Shown one piece after another: positions 41,632-46,916 of a stretch of DNA of 46,916 nucleotides. A program made the position numbers and the translations under genes. A model generated the notes under the pieces. It saw only the letters and a list, made by a program, of their open reading frames with translations. It was not told the DNA's origin and did not search any database. The DNA comes from an uncultured Mycoplasmatota bacterium (lineage in GTDB: Bacteria; Bacillota_I; Bacilli_A; RF39; UBA660): contig URLV01000007.1 of NCBI GenBank assembly GCA_900548725.1, forward strand, positions 1 through 46,916, given 5' to 3'. The stretch's first letter is position 1; each line of letters begins with the position of its first letter.

Positions 41632-42432
41632 TCACTTATTAAATATATTATTTTTTATACTCATAAATAAAGTATAATTATATGGCATTTTATTATCATT
41701 CATATAATTTATAATACTCTCTATTTTTTTACTATCTATATCTTTATTATTCTTTTTTATATATTCTATAAATTCATTTAATTTATATTTTCTTTGAGTT
41801 ATATTATACTTTTTTAAATATATTCTAACATTATCTATTACAAAACTAGAAAATACATCTTTATTATTATTTAAATAATATATAAATAACTTAGAATCCC
41901 ATCCTAAATCTTGATAATAATTTAATATATCATAAGGTTTATCATTTACTAAATCATCACTTATTCTATCAACTACATTACGTACATTATCTAAATTATT
42001 TTTGTTAAAATCATTTTCTCTTTTTAAAAATTCTTTTAATGTATTTTTTTCTATATCAGTTAAATAATAATTTTTATAATTATTTATAAATTTTTTAAAA
42101 TCACTATAAGACAAATTATAATTAGTAACATATTCTTTTATATTATGTTTATTTTCTTTAATATAATTATTTATTATATTTATATTAGCTTCTGTTTCTT
42201 TTCTTTTACTAACTTTATTATTGTTATTATTCTTTTTATTTTTATATTTTAAATTATACTCTAAATATAGTTTATTTATTTTTTTTGTACTTTCCATTTC
42301 TTTTATATAATCTGTTACTATTTTATTAAATTCATTTAATGTTATTTTTTCTTTTTTTATAAATTTATCTAACAAATCTAAATTACCATTAGAATCTATG
42401 TAAAACTTTAAATATTCTTCTTTTTTACTCAT
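41632..42432 (-). CDS. Lys/Asn-rich helical protein, unknown
   Basis: The 266-residue protein is strongly basic, rich in Lys and Asn, and predicted all-helical. A run of Asn near residue 70 (KYKNKKNNNNNK) divides an N-terminal helix bundle from a longer C-terminal one. There are no membrane segments or catalytic motifs. The ATG overlaps the end of era by 8 bases, so it is coupled to era and probably belongs to the era-yqzL-recO operon. Such a gene is not part of the conserved cluster in other Bacilli. A distant resemblance to DNA-binding three-helix domains is possible but unproven. Confidence 0.6.
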   Translation of the reverse strand: MSKKEEYLKFYIDSNGNLDLLDKFIKKEKITLNEFNKIVTDYIKEMESTKKINKLYLEYNLKYKNKKNNNNNKVSKRKETEANINIINNYIKENKHNIKEYVTNYNLSYSDFKKFINNYKNYYLTDIEKNTLKEFLKRENDFNKNNLDNVRNVVDRISDDLVNDKPYDILNYYQDLGWDSKLFIYYLNNNKDVFSSFVIDNVRIYLKKYNITQRKYKLNEFIEYIKKNNKDIDSKKIESIINYMNDNKMPYNYTLFMSIKNNIFNK

Positions 42433-43306
42433 CTATTATCCCAAATTCCTTTAAGTAACGTTCTTTGTCTCGCCAATCTTCAATAGTTTTTACATATAAT
42501 TCTAAATATATTTGTTTTCCTAATGCATTTTCTAAATCTACTCTTGCACGGCTTCCAATCTCTCTTAACATTTTTCCGCCTTTACCAATAATAATTTTCT
42601 TTAAATTACTTCTATCAACAATAATATCTACATTTATATTTATAACATTAGATTTTTCTTGATAATTTGTAGTAACACATGTAACACTATGTGGTATTTC
42701 ATCTTTTGTAAGTTCAAGTATTTTTTCTCTAACAAATTCACTTGCTAAAAAGTATTTACTTGCATTAGTTATTACTCCATCATCATAATATTTAACTGTA
42801 TCATTTAAATAAGTTTTAACTACTTTTAGTAATCTATCTACATTATCGTTTTTTAGTGCTGAAATAGGCACTATTTCTGCAAAATCATATAAATCTTTGT
42901 AACTATTTATAGCATTTAGTATTCCTTCATTATTTAATTTATCTATTTTATTAAGTATAAGTATTACAGGAACGTCATTATTTTTAAGAGCATTAATAAT
43001 AAATTTATCTCCCTTTCCTATACCCATAGAAGCATCAACTATAAATAATATTAAATCTATATCACTTAAATTACTATATGCTTCTTTATTTAATTCTCTT
43101 CCTAATTTATCTTGTGGCTTATGTATACCAGGTGTATCTACAAAAACTATTTGTGTTTCACTATCATTATATACACCATGTATAGAATTTCTTGTAGTTC
43201 CAGCAACATCACTAACTATTGCAATCTTGTTATTTATTATAGTATTAAGTAAAGTACTTTTACCAGTATTAGGTCTACCAATTATACTTACAAATCCACT
43301 TTTCAC
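42425..43306 (-). CDS. era: GTPase Era
   Basis: Era is an essential GTPase that binds the 3' end of 16S rRNA during 30S assembly. The 293-residue protein has G1 GRPNTGKSTLLN (about residues 10-21), switch residues TTRNSIHG, G3 DTPGIH (about 57-62), G4 NKID (about 120) and G5 SALK. The C-terminal KH domain has IIGKGGKMLREIGSRARVDL. I choose the GTG at 43306 (AGGA about ten bases upstream), giving MKSGFVSIIGRPN as in orthologues, over a GTG nine bases earlier. The neighbouring ybeY and cdd are typical; dgkA, usual between them, is missing. Confidence 0.97.
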   Translation of the reverse strand: MKSGFVSIIGRPNTGKSTLLNTIINNKIAIVSDVAGTTRNSIHGVYNDSETQIVFVDTPGIHKPQDKLGRELNKEAYSNLSDIDLILFIVDASMGIGKGDKFIINALKNNDVPVILILNKIDKLNNEGILNAINSYKDLYDFAEIVPISALKNDNVDRLLKVVKTYLNDTVKYYDDGVITNASKYFLASEFVREKILELTKDEIPHSVTCVTTNYQEKSNVININVDIIVDRSNLKKIIIGKGGKMLREIGSRARVDLENALGKQIYLELYVKTIEDWRDKERYLKEFGIIDE

Positions 43307-43353
43307 AAATATCACATCCTTTAATATTTAATAATTTTCTTAAGAACAATAAT

Positions 43354-43359
43354 ATTATA
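43354..43359 (-). promoter_or_regulatory. Possible -10 element of the era operon
   Basis: TATAAT on the minus strand, about 48 bases upstream of the era start. No good -35 at 17 bases; the call rests on the hexamer, its position and the terminator immediately upstream. Confidence 0.35.
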
Positions 43360-43417
43360 CATTATTTTTTTATATTTTGGTATAGATAATAACGTAAAAT
43401 AACATTATAACGAAAAA

Positions 43418-43436
43418 AACGTACAGTTCGTACGTT
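43418..43436 (-). terminator. Terminator of the Rpn-like gene
   Basis: AACGTAC and GTACGTT form a perfect 7-bp stem with a 5-base loop, followed by seven Ts (with the stem end) on the minus strand, directly after the stop at 43439. Confidence 0.85.
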
Positions 43437-43438
43437 AA

Positions 43439-44296
43439 TTATTTATTAGATTTTGTTTCTTCACAACTTATATCTTCTATAATTTTATTTAGCTCTTCTT
43501 CTTTTAAATTTGTTAATTCCATTATTTCTTTCTTTGGATAATTTTTGTTTAACATATTTTTTATTATGCTTTTCTGTTTATCTATTTCGCCTTGCTCATA
43601 GGACACTTCTTTCATATATTCATCATAATCATAATATAATTGTTTATCTAAATCTTCTATGTCTATATTAAATATTTTACTAATATCTCTCATTAAACCA
43701 TTACCATTATAAATATTATCTAGTAGTTTTTTATCATTACAAACAAAGAAATATAATAACTTTTCTAGATTATATTCATTCCCTTTCTTTATTTTATTAT
43801 AGTCTATATTGGATAAAAAATCTAGATTAATATCTATTACTCGGAGCATATTATCTCTTACTATATGATGTTTCTTTTCTATCATCATAGAATCATATAC
43901 AAATTCTCCTTTATTAAATAAATCATAATTGTTTATGTTTATTTGTATTACACCTTTTACGTTTTTATAGTCATCACTCTTATGTACTTGTCTTAATATA
44001 GAATTATACATATAAATATTATTTTTTACTATTGCAATAGGAACATTATTATAATTTATTTCTATGTTATAGTAGTTTTCATTATCTTTGACCATAACAT
44101 CACTTACACTATTAACATAATTGGAATTACTACTAACATTAGGAGTAACTAATTCAATATTATTTCTTAATAATTTAACACTGATTCCAGTAGAAGCACT
44201 AATTAATCTAACTAGATATTCTCTACAAGTAGGATTTTCACTATTAAGAAGTTTTTTTACAACTTTATCTTTCAGTAAAACACGTCCTCGTCTCAT
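43439..44296 (-). CDS. Rpn/PD-(D/E)XK nuclease-family protein
   Basis: The 285-residue protein fits the Rpn family (recombination-promoting nucleases, formerly 'transposase-like' PDDEXK). An N-terminal helical part with KLLNSENPTCREYLVRLISA is followed by the nuclease core SDVMVKDNENYYNIEINYNN (about residues 87-106; Asp in SD, Glu in IEI), then an all-helical C terminus ending in a charged coiled coil. Rpn proteins can promote RecA-independent recombination and some act in phage defence. The usual Gln/Lys after E-x is Asn here. I choose the ATG at 44296 (GGAGG seven bases upstream), not the TTG before it. It has its own promoter and terminator inside the cdd-era cluster, suggesting insertion. 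Confidence 0.7.
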   Translation of the reverse strand: MRRGRVLLKDKVVKKLLNSENPTCREYLVRLISASTGISVKLLRNNIELVTPNVSSNSNYVNSVSDVMVKDNENYYNIEINYNNVPIAIVKNNIYMYNSILRQVHKSDDYKNVKGVIQININNYDLFNKGEFVYDSMMIEKKHHIVRDNMLRVIDINLDFLSNIDYNKIKKGNEYNLEKLLYFFVCNDKKLLDNIYNGNGLMRDISKIFNIDIEDLDKQLYYDYDEYMKEVSYEQGEIDKQKSIIKNMLNKNYPKKEIMELTNLKEEELNKIIEDISCEETKSNK

Positions 44297-44338
44297 CAAC
44301 TCACCTCCCGTTCTTTTTGGATTACTGGGCCCAAAATA

Positions 44339-44367
44339 ACCATATCAAAATAGATAAAATAATGCAA
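44339..44367 (-). promoter_or_regulatory. Possible promoter of the Rpn-like gene
   Basis: TTGCAT, 17 bases, TATGGT on the minus strand. Between it and the ATG the leader holds TTTTGG and CCAAAA arms around a GGGCCC, a small hairpin just before the GGAGG. Confidence 0.4.
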
Positions 44368-44370
44368 AAA

Positions 44371-44445
44371 CGTGATTCTTAAAATCTGCACAAAAAAACG
44401 TACAGATTTTTAAAATCTCCCTAGAGAAATCTTAAAATCTGCACG
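44371..44445 (-). terminator. Tandem terminators built on a repeated element
   Basis: The main hairpin (44399-44445) pairs CGTGCAGATTTT with AAAATCTGTACG (12 bp with one G-T), contains an inner TCTC/GAGA stem and is followed by seven Ts on the minus strand. A second, shorter hairpin (44371-44391) reuses the 15-base element TCTTAAAATCTGCAC, seen again at 44430-44444, and is followed by Ts. They separate cdd from the Rpn-like gene. Confidence 0.75.
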
Positions 44446-44494
44446 ATTTTTTTAACCAATTTTTAAAATCATATAAATTTAATTTTTTTACAAT

Positions 44495-44863
44495 TTAATA
44501 TATATTATTATATAAATTACCTACTTTTAATACTCTATTATTCCCATCTAAAGTATAGAGTATAACACTTTTCATGGGTTCAAAAAATTCAGTAATAACT
44601 CTTTCATTTAAATATTTTAAATCACTTATATTATTACTTCCAACCATTAAATATATTTTTTCAAAATCTCCATATTTATAACCACTCGCAACAGCTCTTC
44701 CTATCGCAATTTGTTCTGCATAAAGTCCATCTCTATAAGTTGCATTTTTTACTGTTACTCCTTTAAATTTATTACCATCTTTCATAACTACAATACAAGA
44801 AAAACATAAATTACTGTATGGACTATATGAATTATTCAACAATTCTTTTAATTCACTAATCAT
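44495..44863 (-). CDS. Cytidine deaminase-like protein lacking zinc ligands
   Basis: The 122-residue protein is a clear paralogue of the cdd product encoded just upstream; the two genes overlap by 8 bases. It keeps SYSPYSNLCFSCIVVMKDG and GVTVKNATYRDG, but the zinc-binding Cys of the CAE motif is Tyr (GLYAEQIAIG). The PCxxC motif is also gone: where the paralogue has TPCFLCRQLLVEF this one has LKYLNERVITEF. All three zinc Cys are therefore missing while the catalytic Glu remains. It should be inactive alone. Cdd proteins form tetramers with shared active sites, so a structural or regulatory subunit role is possible. It is intact, with no stop or frameshift. Confidence 0.8.
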   Translation of the reverse strand: MISELKELLNNSYSPYSNLCFSCIVVMKDGNKFKGVTVKNATYRDGLYAEQIAIGRAVASGYKYGDFEKIYLMVGSNNISDLKYLNERVITEFFEPMKSVILYTLDGNNRVLKVGNLYNNIY

Positions 44864-45245
44864 TTAAATCCTCCTTACTAAATGTATAAGGACATAAATC
44901 ACTAACTTTATAGATAGTTTCATTGCCTTCATTATCATAACTAATAATTTTATTATCACTATGCATAAACTCTACTAATAATTGTCTACATAAGAAACAT
45001 GGAGTAATTGCCTTTTCACTTGATCCTAATAAATATAGTGTATCAAAGTCCCCTTCTTTATATCCATCTGAAATTGCACTTCCAATTGCAACTTGTTCTG
45101 CACACATACCATCTTTAAATGAAGGATTTTCAACATTAACTCCTTCATACAAAGTACCATCTTTCATTTTTACTATAACACTAACTTTGTAATTGCTATT
45201 ATTAACATAACAATTATTTTGCAACTCTTTTAATCTTTCAAACAT
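44856..45245 (-). CDS. cdd: Cytidine deaminase
   Basis: Cdd hydrolyses cytidine and deoxycytidine to uridine forms for pyrimidine salvage. The 129-residue length is that of the homotetrameric enzyme. The sequence has YEGVNVENPSFKDGMCAEQVAIG (active-site Cys-Ala-Glu at about residue 48) written in pieces as GVNVENPSF and GMCAEQVAIG, and TPCFLCRQLLVEF (about 81-93) with the other two zinc Cys. N-terminal substrate residues of the usual 'Y.P.S.F.VGAA' block are changed (YVNNSNYKVSVIVKMKDG), so specificity may differ. It follows the HIT-like gene by 4 bases and overlaps the pseudoenzyme gene. Confidence 0.88.
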   Translation of the reverse strand: MFERLKELQNNCYVNNSNYKVSVIVKMKDGTLYEGVNVENPSFKDGMCAEQVAIGSAISDGYKEGDFDTLYLLGSSEKAITPCFLCRQLLVEFMHSDNKIISYDNEGNETIYKVSDLCPYTFSKEDLND

Positions 45246-45249
45246 ACTA

Positions 45250-45720
45250 TCACCTATTTAAATCCCTTTTTAATTTCTTACATGTATCATTTATCTTTTT
45301 CAAATTATATTCATTTCTTAAATTGTTTTTTGCATAATTAAAGATATCTTCTAAATTAAAAATTATTTTACCATTTTTCTTCATCCATTCATATTCTGGC
45401 ATTAACCATATATGAAAATGTCCTTTTTCTTCAAATATAATTCTAAATCTACTACTAATATCATAACTCTTTAATAATTCTATAACTCTATTTTCTAATT
45501 CTATTAATTTATATCTTTGTTCTTTAGTTAATTCATTAATAGAAACTATATGATTATTAGTAGATATTATTATAAAACCATTAATAGGCAATTCAAAATC
45601 CTGTGAGACATTAAAATATTCATCTTTGTATAATAGTTCATGTACATCTCCATTAGATAAATTACATCCTAAACAACCATCAATATTATGTATTTTACCC
45701 ATATAATCTTTTATTTCCAT
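45250..45720 (-). CDS. HIT-like protein with altered triad
   Basis: The 156-residue protein has a HIT-type layout: GCLGCNLSNGDV near the N terminus (cf. the C..C of many HIT hydrolases), strands LYKDEYFNVSQDFELPINGF and ISTNNHIVSINELT, and a C-terminal GHFHIWLMPEYEWM (about residues 110-123) in place of the HxHxHxx triad. The third His is Trp, so the usual nucleotide hydrolase triad is incomplete. The order of elements fits nucleotide-binding HIT proteins. It lies between ybeY and cdd, where Bacilli often have dgkA. Substrate unknown. Confidence 0.65.
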   Translation of the reverse strand: MEIKDYMGKIHNIDGCLGCNLSNGDVHELLYKDEYFNVSQDFELPINGFIIISTNNHIVSINELTKEQRYKLIELENRVIELLKSYDISSRFRIIFEEKGHFHIWLMPEYEWMKKNGKIIFNLEDIFNYAKNNLRNEYNLKKINDTCKKLKRDLNR

Positions 45721-45722
45721 AT

Positions 45723-46160
45723 CTATATTCCTAACTCACTTAATATTTCTTTTTGTAAACCAAACATTTCTTCTTCTTCTTTTTTTCCTAACGTATGATC
45801 ATAACCTAATAAATGTAATAAACCATGTAATGCCAAAAATGATAATTCTCTTTTCTCACTATGCCCATATTCTATTGCTTGACTCTTCATTTTAGGAATA
45901 GAAATAAATATATCTCCTAAACTATTAATAAACGCATCAATATGTTTATTATCATTAAGTGCAAAAGATAATACATCAGTAGTTCTATCAATCCCTCTAT
46001 ATTCTTTATTTAATTTATGCATTTCCTCATCATCTATAAAAATTATATCAAATATACTATTATCAATATTTAATTTCTTTATAGCATAATCCAACACTTC
46101 ATTCAAATAATCATAATCACTATATCCATAATTATCTATAATATCATAAACTGTATTCAT
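45723..46160 (-). CDS. ybeY: Endoribonuclease YbeY
   Basis: YbeY is a single-strand RNase for 16S rRNA 3' maturation and ribosome quality control. The 145-residue protein has the zinc motif ALHGLLHLLGYDH (about residues 112-124; H-x3-H-x5-H), and upstream LNKEYRGIDRTTDVLSFAL and LGDIFIS, all conserved. It overlaps the end of the VanZ-like gene by 4 bases (ATGA-type). Its link to era through this cluster is typical of Bacilli; both act on 16S rRNA maturation. Confidence 0.95.
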   Translation of the reverse strand: MNTVYDIIDNYGYSDYDYLNEVLDYAIKKLNIDNSIFDIIFIDDEEMHKLNKEYRGIDRTTDVLSFALNDNKHIDAFINSLGDIFISIPKMKSQAIEYGHSEKRELSFLALHGLLHLLGYDHTLGKKEEEEMFGLQKEILSELGI

Positions 46161-46774
46161 ACTACCTCCAATATTCCATAATAATTTAATAAAAACAAAG
46201 AACTAAATAATAAAATTAATATCCATAATACATTATATATCCAAGTCTTTCTTAAACAATTTGGTAACTTTTCTTTTATATAATCTAAAAACTTATATAT
46301 TAAACAACCTAATATTCCTCCTACTAAATTTAACATAATATCATCTATATCAAAACTTCTACCTATATTCATTTGTATTAGTTCTATAGATAAACTTGTA
46401 ACTAATGTAACAAATATTCCAACAACTATTTTCTTATTTTTCAATACTTTATTTACAAAATAACCAAATGGTACAAACAATAATACATTACCTAATACAT
46501 TCTTATAAAATAATTTACTAGTATATTTATATCTCATTATTTCTTTAAATGGTATAAAATTATTAGAATAACTTTCAAAATCAGTACTAGTTACTAATTC
46601 GAATAATAAAAACATATATAATATAAAGATTAACAAAAATAAATCTTTATACAATACAAACTTTTTCTTATTAATTATAACATCTATAACTCTAATAGTA
46701 ACTATAACTATAATAAATAGTAACAACATAGGCCATATATCTTTTAATACTATATTAACTTCATTAGGTATCAT
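46157..46774 (-). CDS. VanZ-like family membrane protein
   Basis: The 205-residue protein has about five hydrophobic helices (near residues 13-30, 42-60, 88-106, 113-130 and 180-200) and the VanZ signatures NVLLFVPFGYFVNKVL and SIELIQMNIGRSFDIDDIMLN (shown as the two blocks VLLFVPFG and ELIQ..IGRSFDIDD), followed by NLVGGILG. VanZ itself gives low-level teicoplanin resistance by an unknown mechanism; most family members have no known role. It is the first gene of the ybeY-cdd cluster here. AGAGAG precedes the ATG. Confidence 0.88.
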   Translation of the reverse strand: MIPNEVNIVLKDIWPMLLLFIIVIVTIRVIDVIINKKKFVLYKDLFLLIFILYMFLLFELVTSTDFESYSNNFIPFKEIMRYKYTSKLFYKNVLGNVLLFVPFGYFVNKVLKNKKIVVGIFVTLVTSLSIELIQMNIGRSFDIDDIMLNLVGGILGCLIYKFLDYIKEKLPNCLRKTWIYNVLWILILLFSSLFLLNYYGILEVV

Positions 46775-46806
46775 ATAATCTCTCTTTTCTTTAATATCAC
46801 ATAAAT

Positions 46807-46835
46807 ATTATAATATATTTTTAATTCAATTAAAA
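46807..46835 (-). promoter_or_regulatory. Possible promoter of the VanZ/ybeY/cdd operon
   Basis: TATAAT on the minus strand lies 32 bases upstream of the VanZ-like ATG, with TTTTAA at 17 bases as a weak -35. Confidence 0.4.
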
Positions 46836-46842
46836 GAAAAAA

Positions 46843-46860
46843 AGTCTAATATATTAGACT
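46843..46860 (-). terminator. Palindromic terminator at the right edge
   Basis: AGTCTAATATATTAGACT is a perfect 18-base palindrome, followed by seven Ts on the minus strand. It ends a gene lying mainly beyond the window. A further small stem (TTGACAAAT-AAA-ATTTGTTAA) is at 46869-46889. Confidence 0.75.
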
Positions 46861-46916
46861 ACAGACTGTTGACAAATAAAATTTGTTAATAGCCTTTTTA
46901 TTTTATAAAAAATGTT

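Noticed and set aside
46852..46916. Possible 3' end of a minus-strand gene (frame ending ...NFICQQSVV) running off the right edge, with the terminator at 46843-46860.
   Set aside because: Only about 21 codons are visible, with no recognisable motif, and other frames are equally possible.
1..46916. Mycoplasma-type genetic code (TGA as Trp), suggested by the extreme AT content.
   Set aside because: Several well-supported genes end in TGA at the expected length (for example the surface gene at 38864 and small ORFs), and Trp residues in conserved motifs are encoded by TGG.
1..46916. tRNA, rRNA, tmRNA or other stable RNA genes.
   Set aside because: Apart from the T-box leader, I found no GC-rich cloverleaf-like or conserved RNA segment in this AT-rich window.

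Overview
The window is very AT-rich and reads with the standard code: TGA acts as a stop in several genes and Trp is TGG. The gene set points to a low-GC Bacillota: EzrA, RecX, the era-yqzL-recO arrangement, a T-box in front of ileS, the YmfF/YmfH peptidase pair, and AGGAGG or GGTGAT ribosome-binding sites. I infer an uncultured gut Bacilli/RF39-like lineage; no 16S is present. Nearly all genes lie on the minus strand. The plus strand carries only a membrane-protein gene at 13220, one at 21990, deoD with a small Trp-rich ORF (24975-25908), and a broken transposase (37620-38636).

Layout, left to right. 1-4400: recX with a small membrane protein, then a secreted glucosaminidase ending in a dockerin, followed in the same operon by a membrane-anchored beta-sandwich (possibly cohesin-like) protein. 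4400-6500: a translationally coupled pair of helical-repeat proteins of unknown role. 6600-11700: a P-type ATPase, a coiled-coil protein, gmk and a patatin. 11700-16150: thiI, then rbfA-nrnA-truB, with two small ORFs. 16248-17897: a TasA-like surface protein. 18176-24880: polA, a rhomboid protease and the M16 pair. 24900-29060: deoD, then lepA with HD, ASCH and small proteins. 29100-33800: a HAD phosphatase operon and T-box-controlled ileS, whose product is of the IleRS2 type with a rearranged GLHH signature. 33782-37519: an ATP-grasp enzyme, ezrA and a DUF368/PopT-like lipid-carrier transporter. 37600-40700: the IS4-type remnant and a second TasA-like surface protein. 40760-46774: the order, on the minus strand, is vanZ-like, ybeY, HIT-like, cdd, cdd-like pseudoenzyme, Rpn-like nuclease, era, unknown, yqzL, recO.

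How the parts fit. The housekeeping blocks cover tRNA modification and ribosome maturation (thiI, truB, rbfA, era, ybeY, lepA), DNA repair (polA, recO, recX), cell division and wall supply (ezrA, popT, glucosaminidase) and nucleotide salvage (deoD, cdd, gmk). The accessory interest is at the cell surface. The strongest unusual signal is at 38915-39060, the C-terminal end of the second TasA-like protein. This short segment has foreign, C- and G-ending codons in an otherwise AT-ending gene and encodes a C-type-lectin-like repertoire sequence. It looks like the variable region of a diversity-generating retroelement whose reverse transcriptase and template lie outside the window or have been lost. 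A second candidate is the dockerin/cohesin-like operon. Transcription signals are compact: many intrinsic terminators contain the stop codon of the gene they end, and one promoter lies inside a terminator.
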